A stretch of 64,000 nucleotides of DNA, taken from NCBI RefSeq assembly GCF_000744785.1, contig NZ_JQMO01000003.1, positions 1,302,001 through 1,366,000 on the forward strand, in the 5' to 3' direction. This stretch comes from Kitasatospora azatica KCTC 9699 (lineage in GTDB: Bacteria; Actinomycetota; Actinomycetes; Streptomycetales; Streptomycetaceae). Every line of letters starts with the position of its first letter. Within the stretch, counting starts at the first letter, position 1. Shown piece by piece: positions 7,663-18,300 of the stretch. Position numbers and translations under genes: made by a program. The notes under the pieces are model-generated. The model searched no databases. It saw only the letters and a program-made list of their open reading frames with translations, and was not told where the DNA came from.

Positions 7663-7746
7663 CCTGGCACAATCGGTGAACTATCGCTCACTCGAGCAGG
7701 ACGTTCTCGTGGCCGCCCGCCTCCGGCGACAGTTCACAGAGCGGCG

Positions 7747-7959
7747 TCAAATGAGCGGGATTCCCCCGTACCGCAGAATAGCGTAGCCGCCAGCGACAAG
7801 CGAGACGGAAGATATCGCAATAATACCGATAGCGCGGATCTTCGACCGGGCAAAGATCCTTTTAAGTCGCACGCAGGCCCACACGGCTAGCATTGGGGAA
7901 GAAAGTAGCAAAATGAACACAACGGCATTAAAGAGAAACGATACCAACGTGGCAATCAT
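7747..7959 (-). CDS. Two-helix membrane protein, candidate immunity protein of the RHS toxin
   Basis: 70 residues from ATG 7959 (a TTG at 7962 is also possible). Two membrane helices flank a basic loop: MIATLVSFLFNAVVFILLLS, then VRLKRIFARSKIRA, then IIAISSVSLVAGGYAIL. Base composition here is clearly more A/T-rich than in the flanking core genes, and third positions are often A or T. It is the first gene after the toxin-tip end of the RHS gene (8104), same strand, which is where immunity genes of polymorphic toxins sit. No homology is recognised, so the role is inferred from position. Confidence 0.55.
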   Translation of the reverse strand: MIATLVSFLFNAVVFILLLSSPMLAVWACVRLKRIFARSKIRAIGIIAISSVSLVAGGYAILRYGGIPLI

Positions 7960-8103
7960 CAAGAATCAGCGCCTTCCACATTCCACCGACTGCGAGCATT
8001 GTACCGTGTTGGTGGGTGCCGCTACACCATGCAAGTAAACCTGTTAATTGCCACAGCGGTCCCGTCGGCGCCTGTGTCGACGGGACCGCAGCAACGGAAC
8101 CGG

Positions 8104-11100
8104 CTACTGGAACTGATCCCAGTTGCCCCCGATGAGATCACCCCAGGTGCTCACGGATGTCCAGTCAACTTGAGGCCTGGACGGTTTTACTCCGAGATTT
8201 GAGCGCAGGTTGTGAGCCATATCCTTCCACGTTGTGTGGATAAACCCCGCCATTTCTCCCGAATGCACGAACGGTGAATTGCTCCTGGCCTCCGCATGCT
8301 GGGTCAGATACAGCTCATTGTGGTCCGCCGCCAGCGAGAATCGGATAGTGGAGCCTGCCTTGTCAAAGTAGTGGTCAGACATCACGATGAAGGTGAAACT
8401 TGCGGGTGTGTCCAACACCACCTTGACAGTTCCAACTCCATCGACCCATTTCGGTCCGGGATGCAACTCACACGTTGCGCCATCCCAGAACGAGGTGCAC
8501 CCCGTCACAGGGAACGGGAATATTGCGCCCGGAGCTTGCCTGAACTTCGACATCACATCGATCGGCAGGCCTGTCTTTGAGACCGGGCCGATGTCTTCCC
8601 GGTAGGTGTAGGTGTAGTCAGAATTCGGGGTATGGGGCGTGCACTGGTCCTTGCAGTCGCTGGTGTCGACGTGAGGCGGCTGGTAGCCCGGCTTCGATAT
8701 CGCCTTCGTTACAGCGTCCTGAAAATGCGTCGCGCCCGCGGCAACCCCAGTGTCCGGGTCCCAGGCTATCCGGCCATCCGGGTCGCTGAGGTTTACGGGG
8801 TTGTTGTTGCTGTAGGCGTAGCCGTTCCACTGCTGGGGGTCGGCAGTGGTGAGCAGCGGGTCAGGGCTGATGAAGCGACCTGTTGAGGCTTGGTATTCGC
8901 GGGCGCCGAGGTTGGTGAAGTAGTTGGTGGTGTCCCGTGTGCCGCCGACGAAGCCCTTGTCACCGGCCCAGTTGCTGGTGGCTGTGTTGGTGGTGCGGGG
9001 GTTGCCGAAGGGGTCGACGGGGTTGCGGGTCGCGGCCAGTGAGGAGGCGTCGATGCTGAGGGTGTTGGTGCCATGGTTGTCGGCGAATTGATAAGAGGAG
9101 GTGCTAGCGGTGCGGACGAGAGTCATGCCGCTGGGCAGTGCGTAGTAGCGGGTGCCGGTGCGGGCGCCGTTGGACGGGTTGTAGGTGAGCTCGTCCTGGC
9201 CGCCGTTGAGGGTGACCGTGGTCTTGCCCGGGTTGCGCCGGATGAGCTGGTTACCGTCGGCGTCGTAGAGGTAGGTGGTGGTGGCACCGGCGCGGGTCTG
9301 GGAGGCGAGCTTGCCCTCAGTGTCCCAGGTGAGGGTGGTGGTGTTGGCCGCGTCGATGGTGTTCCAGCAGTTGGGGCTCCAGATGGGGTTCTGGTTGAGG
9401 GCCTGGGCGGATTTGTAGATGACCAGGTTGCCGTCGTCCTGCAGGGCGAGGTAGGCCCCGGGGGTGGGGTAGGTGCCCGAGGCCCAGAGCGGGTTGTGGT
9501 TTGTGTCGTAGATGACGAAGTTGCCGTCGGTCTGCATGGTGGCCCATGCACCGGGGTGGTTGTAGGTCCCGCTGCTCCAGGTCACAGCTCCGTTGCGCAG
9601 GGAGACGACGACGAGGTTGCCGTCGGCCTGCATTGCCAGGCGAGTCGTGTTGGAGGTGATGCTCTGGCCGGAGCCGAGGACCCAGCCGCCGAACATGTTG
9701 CGCGTGCCGGAGGGGTCGACGATCTTCGTGGTGTTGCCGGCGGCGTCGTACTGGTTGCTGCCCGCGGCGGCGGTAACGCCGTTGACGGTGTTCTGGCTGC
9801 CGGTCAAGGCGTGCGGGCCGCCGTTGCCGTTGCCGTTGTTGACCGTGCCAGTGGGCTGGAAGGTCTGGTTGGTGGTCTGGTCCTTGGTGCTGTCGCCGCC
9901 GGTGTCGTGCTGGACCTGTTGAATGCGGTTGCCGGTCAGGTCATAGCTGTACGACTGCCAGTACGAGGACGGGCCGCCGACCGTGGTGCGGTTGGGGGTC
10001 TGAGCGCCACTGGTGGGGGTGGTGTTGGTGCAGTTGCCGATCGCACCGACGGAGGGCTGCGGGGCCATGGTGGTGGAGCCGGTGTCGGTCCACGCCGTGC
10101 TCAGGCGGCCGAGGTAGTCGTAGGTGAAGCACTGACGGTCGGTCGCGGACGGCGTGTTGTTCGGGATGGTGGTGATCGCCGTGATCTTGCCGGCCTGGTT
10201 GTACGCGTAGTTGAGCTGCTGCACCGACCCGGTCGGGTTCGGCTGCGCATCCACGAACTGCGACACCTGACGACCCGTCGGCTCGTCCCAGGTGTTCGTC
10301 GCCACCAGCTCGGTGCCCCAGGGGTTGACCGTGGTGCGTACGTTGCGGCCGTAGGCGTCGTAGGCGTTGATCTTGTCGTACGTGACGGTGCTTCCGAAGC
10401 CGCCCAGCGGACCGAGAAGATCGTACTTGTAGTCGATCTGCTCGGTGGCCACATCGCCAGCAGCACCGCGGATGTCCTCGTTGAGGGCGCCGCTGATCGG
10501 GTCATAGGTGCGCAGGTCGGTGAAGGTGTACGGGCTGGTGAGACCCACCTCGCTACCCGGGATGGACTCGGTGACCGAGGTCGGGTGATACGCCGTGTCG
10601 TAGGAGTTGAAGGCCTTGGAGTACACGCTGCCCGAGGCGCCGCCCACGTAGCGGGTGGAGGTGGCGATCTGACCCTTGGCGCCGGAGACGGTGTCGTAGG
10701 TGAAGCCGGTCAGCTGCTTGGTCGTGTCCGTCGTCGACGTGCCATTGAACGATCCGGTCTTGCGGCCGAGCAGGTCGTAGGCGAAGGCGATGGACTGGCC
10801 GCGCGCGTCGGTGGTGGTGGCCAGGCGGCCGTCGGCGTCGTAGCTCTGGGTGGTGGTGCCGGTGTCGGGGTCCACGGCCGAGATCTGTCGATTGCGCTGG
10901 TCGTACGAGTAGGACCAGGTGTTGCCGGCCGCGTCCTGGCGGGTGTTGGGCTGGCCGGACGGGTTGTAGGTGTAGCGGGTGACGTCTGCGTTACTCGCGC
11001 TACCGGTCGCATTGGCGGTCCGGTACTGCCACAACTGGGCGGTGCGACCACGGGCGTCCAGCACCGTGCTGGTGGCGGTACCGCCCGCCGGCGGGGTCAC

Positions 11101-14100
11101 GTCGGTGCGGTCCACGCCGGGGTAGGCGGTGGTGGTGGTGTTCTGTGATACGCCGTAGGCACGGAACTCGCTGGTCACCGGTCGGCCACGGCCGTCGAAG
11201 GTGGTCAGCGTCTCGTGCGGAACCTGGTTCAGGTTCGGGTTGAACCAGGTGGTGCCAGGAGCGGCGTCGGCATTGTAGTAGGTGGCGTTGGCCCACCAGA
11301 CACGGCCCTGTGAGTCGTAGAGGTTGTCCGTCACCAGGCGGCCCGCATAGCCGCTGACCCCCGCCGAGCCCTGGGTTTGGATGGTCCGGCCCAGGCCGTC
11401 CAGGATCGCGATCGAGGTGGTGTAGTTGGCGCCGTCGATCTGCAGGGTCTTACTGGTGACGGTTGAGGCGGCGCCGGTGCCGTTGACTGCGTAGGCGAAC
11501 GTCGCCGAAGCGGTCTGCGAGGTCGCTCGTCCGGGCGCCCACGCGGAGGTGACCCGGCCCAGCGCGTCGTAGGACTTCGTGATGGTACGGCCGTTGGGGT
11601 CCGTGACTGTCAACGGCAATGCCCGGGCGAGGTCCAGCGTGCTCGTCGTCGTACGACCACTCGCGGCATCCGAGGCGCCGGCCGGGGCCGGAGCCGTCAC
11701 CGCGACCGAGTTCGGCAACTCGCCGGCGTTCGCCGTGCTGTACACGGTGGTCGTGGTCGCACCGCCGGTGTGCGCACCGTCGGTCGCGTTCGCGTCGGTC
11801 ACCGAGACGGGTCGGCCGTAGGTGTCGTAGCTGGTGGTGGCGGTGGTGGTGTATTGCGGGTTGCCGCTGGCGTCGTAGCGGTCCAGCACCTGGGCACTGG
11901 TGGCCTCCGCCTTGGCGCCCGCTGCACCGTACGGCTGACCGTCGAACAGCGTGCGGCTGCCCGAAACCGTGCTGGCTGCCGTTGGTGTGGCCGTGCACGC
12001 ACCCGCGCCGGAGAGGGTCAGGGTCTGCGCGACCAGGCCGGTCAGCATCGGGTTGCTGCTCGTCGCGTACGTTGGCACCGCACACACATCGGGCGTCCCA
12101 TCAGCGCTGCTCAAGCTGGAGACCACTCGGTTGGTGTGCCCTGGATCAGTCGTCGTGACGGTGCCGGTGGTCTGCCAGGTACCGTCGGCCTTCAATGCCT
12201 TACCGGCGGTGGTGGCCGTAGTAGCAGCGTAGCGGGCGACCAGGTCCGGCAGACCGGAACGCGGGTGGGTGGCTGTGGTCACCGGACCACTGCTGGTGTT
12301 TACGGTGTACGCCTGGACCGAACCGCCGGCGGTGCTGTAGGTGTCGGATTCCAGGGCACGGCCGGACAACCAGTCGTCGTCCGAGACGGCGCCGCTCTTT
12401 GGCCCCGACACTGTAGCCGAGCGAGTACCTGTGCTGGTCAGGTCGCCATTCATGCCCTGGTAAAAGCTGGTCGAACTCTGACCCTGCGGGCCGTCGTTGC
12501 CGGTACCCTTCACTGCCGTCACCGACGCGTAGCCGCGGAACTGGTCCCAAGTGCGGGACTTGGCGTCCACAATGGTGGCGTCGTTGTGATGCCAGGCGGC
12601 CGGGCCGTAGGTGTAGTTGGTGGTCTGCGGCTTGTCACCGGCGGCGAGCTTGGGGTCGACGGTCACGGTGGTGACCGGGTAGCGCAGGAACCAGTCGTCC
12701 ACCGGCGTGGTGTCGGCGGTCGAGTTCGGTGGGTACCACTTGACGTTGTAGCAGCTCAGCGTGTCACTGTCTGCACTGGTCGGCATGACGTGGTTGGCGT
12801 TTGAGCACGCGCTCTGCTGGTAGACGACGCCGATCGTGCCGCCGGTCTCGGTGGTCACCACCGTCAGGCGGGGGCGGTTGTAGTCGGGGCGGGCCGGGCT
12901 GTTGCCGTCCACCCGGTTCGGCATGAGCATCCAACCGAACGACACCGGCGGCAGCGGGGCTGCCGTCTGACCGTTCTGGTTGTCCTGACCGGTTCGCTGG
13001 ACCGACGCCAGCCACGGGATCTGGGTGTTCTCCGAGCTGTTCTGCGCGCTCACGAACAAGTGCGTCAGCTGGTAGCTGTCGACCGTTCGATAGGCGCCGT
13101 TGCTGCGGACCTGCGTGGCAATGGTGTTCAGCCACTTGCTGGTCCAGAACGACGGGCCGATGTTGGTGCAGCTCGAGGCGTCGCACTGCTGGTCCAGGGG
13201 GACATCAGGCCAGTTCGCGCCATTGGCCAGGGTGCGCTGGCTCGGGTCGCACGCGGCCGTCGAGGTGACGCAGCGCTCACCGGAGGTGAAGACGACCTTC
13301 GCGGCGCTCTGGTAGTTGCCGTTGGCGTTCAGCTGGTCGGAGAGCAGCTGGCCGTAGTCGATCTCCGCCAGCACACCTGCACGGGTGTAGGACGAGTTTC
13401 CGCTGCCGGGCTGGCCGGCGCCACGGGAGTAGTAGTTCGCCTCCGCGTTGTACCGGTACGTGGTCAGGTTTCCGTGCAGGTCGACGACGGCGTCCAGGTT
13501 CCAACGCCAGGCGCTCTGGCACCACGAGGACGTGGTGGTCGAGGAGTTGTAGCAGGGGTCGCCCGGCTTTGGTGAGTAGACGGGGACGGTCCACGCGGAC
13601 TGGGCGTCCGGACCGATGGTGCTCGCCTTGCCGTCCGCACCGGGCAGGTGGCTCGCGCCGAAGTAGTAGACCGTGCCGGTGGTGTCGGTGACCCGCAGGT
13701 AGGAGCCGTTCCAGGTGCCGTTGCTCGCACCGGTCAGGTACTCGATCTTCGTGCCGTCGTCGTTCTTCAAGTGCCAGGAGCAGTTCGACTGCTCCTCTGT
13801 GGCAACGAACGTCTTGTTGCACGACACGTCGTCCGGCACCAGCTCACCCGAGTGACCCGCCAGCGACATCGTCAGATTCGCACCCGCCCAGCACTCATCA
13901 CCCGAGCCAGTGATCCCGTCACGGTTGCACGGCTGATAGGACCGCTCCACGAAACCCGTGCCCAGGTCCCAGCCGTCGCCACCCACCCACGACACCTGCG
14001 CGTTCGTCGACGACGTCTTGCCGTCCACCGACGCCGAGTCATAGGACAGCCCAACACTGGGTGCAGACCCGCCGATCGACGGCGGGACCGACACCGGATA

Positions 14101-15093
14101 CCCGTACGTGAACGCACCCGAAGAACCGCCGGCCGTCCAACCCATACTCGGATTCAACGAAGTCGCGCTGTAGGTACCGGCACCACTGCTGCTTCCGGAG
14201 ACCACACCCACAACCGCAGGAGCGGCAGCAGCAGGCGCAGCCTGAGCTGACAGGGCCTGCGGGTGGACACCACCAGTCGGGGTTGCGGTCGCGTCAGTAG
14301 CAGCGGGCACGGTGACATCCGCGACCAAGCGCTTGCTCACCTCGTCGTAGTGCGAGGGGATCGGCGTACGCGTCTGGCAACCCTTGACCTGCGGAGTGGT
14401 CAGCGAGCACGCGGGAAGCTGCACCAAAGTCGCGCGGCTGAGGAAACTGCCCCCGACACCACCGAGTTGGGTCGGGTCGACACCGACCCGCAGCTTCGAA
14501 CCGGGCTTTGCACCATCACCGGAAAGCGCGATGACGCCCTCCGGAGCACCGGCGGCCGCCGCCGTGGCTTGATCAGCAAGAGAGACCTGCACCGACGCGC
14601 CAGCCGCCGGCTCGGCGGACTGCGCCTGTGCCTGCGGCGTCCCAGCGGGCTTGTCAGCAGCAAGCGGCGCCACCCAGATGGGCAATGTCCCCGCCTGCAC
14701 ATCAGCACCAGCAGCCGGAGCCTGGTCACTGCCACCCAGCGCATTCGCGCGTGGAGCAGTCGCACCCGCCGCCGGAGCCGCCGGCAGCGTCACGCTCGCC
14801 TGCCCGGGCTTCGCCTTCTTTGCACCCCCAGCCGGCGGCGTCCACACCTGACCGGCCGGATACGAGGGCTTCGACGCCGCCAGCGCCGCCTGACTCTTCC
14901 CCGGCACCGAAGCCGTCTTCGGCAACGGCGTGTTGGGCGGCGACCAGACCTTGTCGCTCGGGTCACCCGCCAGCGCGAAGGCCGGCGTGGACAGCATCGC
15001 CGTCACCACCGCCAACGCGCTGACCATCGCTATGCGTGGACGCAAGGACTGCCAAAGGCCGCCGGAAGCTGCGCGGGCAGCAGGCACGGACAC
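8104..15093 (-). CDS. Secreted RHS-repeat polymorphic toxin with an inserted bulb-type lectin domain
   Basis: 2329 residues. A long signal peptide (about 1-45, ending STPAFALA) is followed by a Pro/Ala-rich stretch and an SpvB-like N-terminal region (around 300-390: SYDSASVDGKTS, GWDLGTGFVERSY). RHS/YD repeats run from about residue 1080 (YDTYGRPVSVTDAN) to 1780 and resume after an insertion. The insertion, about 1790-1920, is a bulb-type lectin module (LAMQADGNLVVVS, TMQTDGNFVIYD, LALQDDGNLVIYK). The RHS core at about 2060-2107 (YQASTGRFISPDPLL, NGYAYSNNNPVNLSDPDGR) precedes a 222-residue C-terminal tip of no recognised family. The tip's DNA is less G/C-rich. RHS shells are known to encapsulate a C-terminal toxin for delivery to competitors; target and activity here are unknown. 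Confidence 0.9.
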   Translation of the reverse strand: MSVPAARAASGGLWQSLRPRIAMVSALAVVTAMLSTPAFALAGDPSDKVWSPPNTPLPKTASVPGKSQAALAASKPSYPAGQVWTPPAGGAKKAKPGQASVTLPAAPAAGATAPRANALGGSDQAPAAGADVQAGTLPIWVAPLAADKPAGTPQAQAQSAEPAAGASVQVSLADQATAAAAGAPEGVIALSGDGAKPGSKLRVGVDPTQLGGVGGSFLSRATLVQLPACSLTTPQVKGCQTRTPIPSHYDEVSKRLVADVTVPAATDATATPTGGVHPQALSAQAAPAAAAPAVVGVVSGSSSGAGTYSATSLNPSMGWTAGGSSGAFTYGYPVSVPPSIGGSAPSVGLSYDSASVDGKTSSTNAQVSWVGGDGWDLGTGFVERSYQPCNRDGITGSGDECWAGANLTMSLAGHSGELVPDDVSCNKTFVATEEQSNCSWHLKNDDGTKIEYLTGASNGTWNGSYLRVTDTTGTVYYFGASHLPGADGKASTIGPDAQSAWTVPVYSPKPGDPCYNSSTTTSSWCQSAWRWNLDAVVDLHGNLTTYRYNAEANYYSRGAGQPGSGNSSYTRAGVLAEIDYGQLLSDQLNANGNYQSAAKVVFTSGERCVTSTAACDPSQRTLANGANWPDVPLDQQCDASSCTNIGPSFWTSKWLNTIATQVRSNGAYRTVDSYQLTHLFVSAQNSSENTQIPWLASVQRTGQDNQNGQTAAPLPPVSFGWMLMPNRVDGNSPARPDYNRPRLTVVTTETGGTIGVVYQQSACSNANHVMPTSADSDTLSCYNVKWYPPNSTADTTPVDDWFLRYPVTTVTVDPKLAAGDKPQTTNYTYGPAAWHHNDATIVDAKSRTWDQFRGYASVTAVKGTGNDGPQGQSSTSFYQGMNGDLTSTGTRSATVSGPKSGAVSDDDWLSGRALESDTYSTAGGSVQAYTVNTSSGPVTTATHPRSGLPDLVARYAATTATTAGKALKADGTWQTTGTVTTTDPGHTNRVVSSLSSADGTPDVCAVPTYATSSNPMLTGLVAQTLTLSGAGACTATPTAASTVSGSRTLFDGQPYGAAGAKAEATSAQVLDRYDASGNPQYTTTATTSYDTYGRPVSVTDANATDGAHTGGATTTTVYSTANAGELPNSVAVTAPAPAGASDAASGRTTTSTLDLARALPLTVTDPNGRTITKSYDALGRVTSAWAPGRATSQTASATFAYAVNGTGAASTVTSKTLQIDGANYTTSIAILDGLGRTIQTQGSAGVSGYAGRLVTDNLYDSQGRVWWANATYYNADAAPGTTWFNPNLNQVPHETLTTFDGRGRPVTSEFRAYGVSQNTTTTAYPGVDRTDVTPPAGGTATSTVLDARGRTAQLWQYRTANATGSASNADVTRYTYNPSGQPNTRQDAAGNTWSYSYDQRNRQISAVDPDTGTTTQSYDADGRLATTTDARGQSIAFAYDLLGRKTGSFNGTSTTDTTKQLTGFTYDTVSGAKGQIATSTRYVGGASGSVYSKAFNSYDTAYHPTSVTESIPGSEVGLTSPYTFTDLRTYDPISGALNEDIRGAAGDVATEQIDYKYDLLGPLGGFGSTVTYDKINAYDAYGRNVRTTVNPWGTELVATNTWDEPTGRQVSQFVDAQPNPTGSVQQLNYAYNQAGKITAITTIPNNTPSATDRQCFTYDYLGRLSTAWTDTGSTTMAPQPSVGAIGNCTNTTPTSGAQTPNRTTVGGPSSYWQSYSYDLTGNRIQQVQHDTGGDSTKDQTTNQTFQPTGTVNNGNGNGGPHALTGSQNTVNGVTAAAGSNQYDAAGNTTKIVDPSGTRNMFGGWVLGSGQSITSNTTRLAMQADGNLVVVSLRNGAVTWSSGTYNHPGAWATMQTDGNFVIYDTNHNPLWASGTYPTPGAYLALQDDGNLVIYKSAQALNQNPIWSPNCWNTIDAANTTTLTWDTEGKLASQTRAGATTTYLYDADGNQLIRRNPGKTTVTLNGGQDELTYNPSNGARTGTRYYALPSGMTLVRTASTSSYQFADNHGTNTLSIDASSLAATRNPVDPFGNPRTTNTATSNWAGDKGFVGGTRDTTNYFTNLGAREYQASTGRFISPDPLLTTADPQQWNGYAYSNNNPVNLSDPDGRIAWDPDTGVAAGATHFQDAVTKAISKPGYQPPHVDTSDCKDQCTPHTPNSDYTYTYREDIGPVSKTGLPIDVMSKFRQAPGAIFPFPVTGCTSFWDGATCELHPGPKWVDGVGTVKVVLDTPASFTFIVMSDHYFDKAGSTIRFSLAADHNELYLTQHAEARSNSPFVHSGEMAGFIHTTWKDMAHNLRSNLGVKPSRPQVDWTSVSTWGDLIGGNWDQFQ

Positions 15094-15360
15094 CAGAACC
15101 CCCCAGGTGACACAGGGTCACCATATTTGTGTGTTCGTCAGATAGTCCGGGTGACGTTAGCGCGGTCAGATCAAGCGGTGCGAGACCCCCAAGAGAAATC
15201 CTCACAGTGATTCATCTCATACGTATTCAGAAGTCGACTATGTCCACCTATTCCGGTCATAACCAGTTGCTCGCGGCACTGCTCCAGCCACAGCGTGTCG
15301 GAGTCTGCGGCCATAGTGAGGCCAGAAATTTGAACACCTAGTACAGGAGGGGGATTTTTC

Positions 15361-18300
15361 GTGTCTGCTCGGCTGTCATCGCAGCGCCGCCGACCTCGCG
15401 GCACCCCGGCCCGCCTGGCGGCTGCCGCAAGCGTCCTTATACTCACCACCGCGACCCTGGCCACCCAAGCCGGCCTGGCCCCCCACGCCGGCGCCACGAC
15501 CGGCCTTCCGGATGCCGCCACCGCTGCCGCCATCAACGCCGCGCACGCGAACGACCCGAGCCCGGCGGGCCAGGACGACACGGCGTTCGCCCAGGCCAAG
15601 TCGACCGGCAAGAACGTCCAGATCGACCGCCTGACCACCGAGTTCACCGAGACCTACGCGACGCCGGCCGGCCACTACCAGCAGACCGCGCATCCCGACC
15701 AGCAGCGTCTGAAGGCGGGCGACCAGTGGAAGAGCCTGGACGCCACCCTCGCGCCCCAGCAGGGAGGCGGCTACGCGCCCGGCGCGACTCCCTCCGGTGT
15801 GGTCCTGTCCGGTGGCGGTAGCGGGCCGCTGGCCACGATGACCAGCCCCGACGGCAAGAAGCTCGCCCTCACCGCGCCGTTCAACCTGCCCGCCCCGCAG
15901 GTCAGCGGCGACAATCTGCTCTACCCGAGCGTGCTCCCCGACACGGACCTCAAGGTCACCGTCGGCAAGAGCGGCAGCGTCAGCACGGTCCTGGTCCTCA
16001 AGACCAAGGCGGCCGCCGCCAACCCGGCGTTGAAGAAGCTGCACTTCGCCACGACCGCCGACGGTGTCACCGTCCAGACGGGTGCCGACCAGAACCTCAC
16101 CGCCCAGGGCAGCGACGGCAAGCCCCGCTGGACCGCGCCTGCACCCACCATGTGGGACAGCAGCAACACCACGCTCCAGCCTGTGCAGGCCAAGGCAGCT
16201 GTGATGAGCAGCACCGTCACCGACCAGTCCGACCCGACAGCCAAGCCTCCGATCTCGGCGACGAGTTCCGCCGACGGGCCGGGCAGCGCGGCCAAGGTCG
16301 TCACGATGCCAGTCGATGCCACGTCTGACGGCCTGGACCTGACGCCGGATCAGACCCTCCTCACCACAGGCGTGGCGCCGTTCTACGTCGACCCGGCCTG
16401 GATTCCCTGGTCCACCAGCAGTAACGGCAACACCTTCGTCCAGTCGAACTACCCGACCGCGACGCACTACAACGTCAACACTGAGCGCCTCGGCGTCGGC
16501 AAGTGCGGCACCTACTCCGCCGGCGACAGCTGCGTCCCGTCCGGCCTCTATCGTGCCTTCTACCAGTTCGACACCAGCCCACTGCGCGGCGCGATCATCA
16601 ACTCCGCCAAGCTGGACGTCTGGGAGTACTCCTCCGCCGACTGGAGCTGTACCAACTCCTACCCGGTCGACGTCTACTGGGAGGACGGCCCGATCGGCCC
16701 TGGCACCGACTGGGGCCATCAGCCCAACCCCCAGGGCGGGAAGCTCGACTCCAGCAATGTCGCCGGGTCCGGCAGCAGCGGTTGCTACAACGACATCGAC
16801 GTCCAGTTCTCCAACATGGGCGCCACCCTGAGCAACGCCATCACGGGGAACAACATCGTCACGATCGGTCTGCGTGGCGACGAGAACAACCAGAACGCGT
16901 TCAAGCGCTTCGAGTACAACGCCAGCCTCTCGGTGACCTACGACCGGGTGCCCAGCGTGCCCACCGACCCGCAGGTCAACCCGGCGCCGTACATGGTGAG
17001 CACCGGCCAGACCAACCAGAACTGCAACGGCGGTTGGCAGAACTGGAGCTGGCTAGGCGCCGGCACCGACGCGGCGGGCGCTGTGACCATCAGCACGGTG
17101 GTCTCCAGCCCGGTGCAGGACCAACTGCGCAGCAACCTCGGCATCTGGGACTACACCAGCGGTGGTGCCGGGCTGCCGGCCGGCACCAACACCGAGTCGC
17201 CGTGGACGACGAACGGCTCCCGGGCGACCTACACGCTGCCCGGTGGCTTCATCAAGAACGGCCACGTCTACGGCTACCACCTGCAAGCCACCGACGAGCT
17301 CTCCGGAAGCTCCTGGTCGGGCTGGGGCCCGGTCTGCACCTTCGGAGTAGACCAGACTCCGCCGGTGGTCAGTCTCCCGAGCCGGGTGAACGACCTGGCA
17401 CACCAGTTCCCGCCGTCCGGCAATGGGCAGACCACCCAGCTCTTCGCCGGTCAGTCCGGGTACCTCCCGATTACTGTCACCGATCCGGTCCCAACCGGGG
17501 GCACGGACGTATCGGGACTGGCCTGCCTGCGCTGGTCCGCGGACCCGCAGTTCAACGGCGCCAGCTTCCAGTGCGGCAGCAACATGCCCAACGGCCAGGT
17601 CCCGGTGACCCCTGGGCACTGGGGCACGAACATCGAGTACATCCAGGCCAAGGACAACGCGGGCAACGTCTCGCCTGTCCTGCAGTACCCCTACTACGCG
17701 CCGTGGAATCCGAACGGTCCACCGCCGGTCTTCGGCGACCTCACTGGTGATGGTGCGCCCGACATCCTGACCACCGACGCCGGCGGCAACCTGCGCACGT
17801 ACAGCGTTCCCGGCAATGCCTCGGCCAGCGGACCGGCGGTCGCGCTCTCCGCACTGAAGAGCGACAGCCCGCACTACTACGACCCCGCCAACCCGGGCAA
17901 CGACCCGTGGTCGAACTACCAGATCACCCACCGCGGCAGCCTCAGCGGCGGCAACAATGTGGACGACGTCATCGTTCACAAGCCCGGTGACGCCACTCTC
18001 TACTACTATCCCAACAACTCGACCGCCAGCGGAATTCCGGGGCGCCTAGGCCAGAAGTTCACGCTAAAAAAGCCGGACTGCTTTATCAGTGCGAACCAGA
18101 ACTGCTCTTCCTACCAGACTGACTGGTCCGGCACAGTGCAGATCGCCGCGATCGGCGACCCCAAGAACAGCAAGCTCAGCCCGGTTGACTACAAGAAGGC
18201 CGGCTTGATCGCCGAGGAGCTCGGCAGGGACGGGAACACAGGTCTCTGGTTCTACCCGACCCCGACCACTGGCACATTCGACAAGCCGGTCCAGCTCGCG

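Noticed and set aside
9073..11148. 691-residue open frame on the plus strand opposite the RHS gene
   Set aside because: Gly/Val-rich antisense reading of RHS repeats without any domain pattern or start signal; a typical high-GC shadow.
15171..15314. 47-codon minus-strand ORF (MAADSDTLWLEQCREQLVMT...) between the divergent RHS and multi-lectin genes
   Set aside because: No ribosome-binding site, codon bias fades in the second half, and it lies entirely in the shared promoter region. Chance ORF is more likely.
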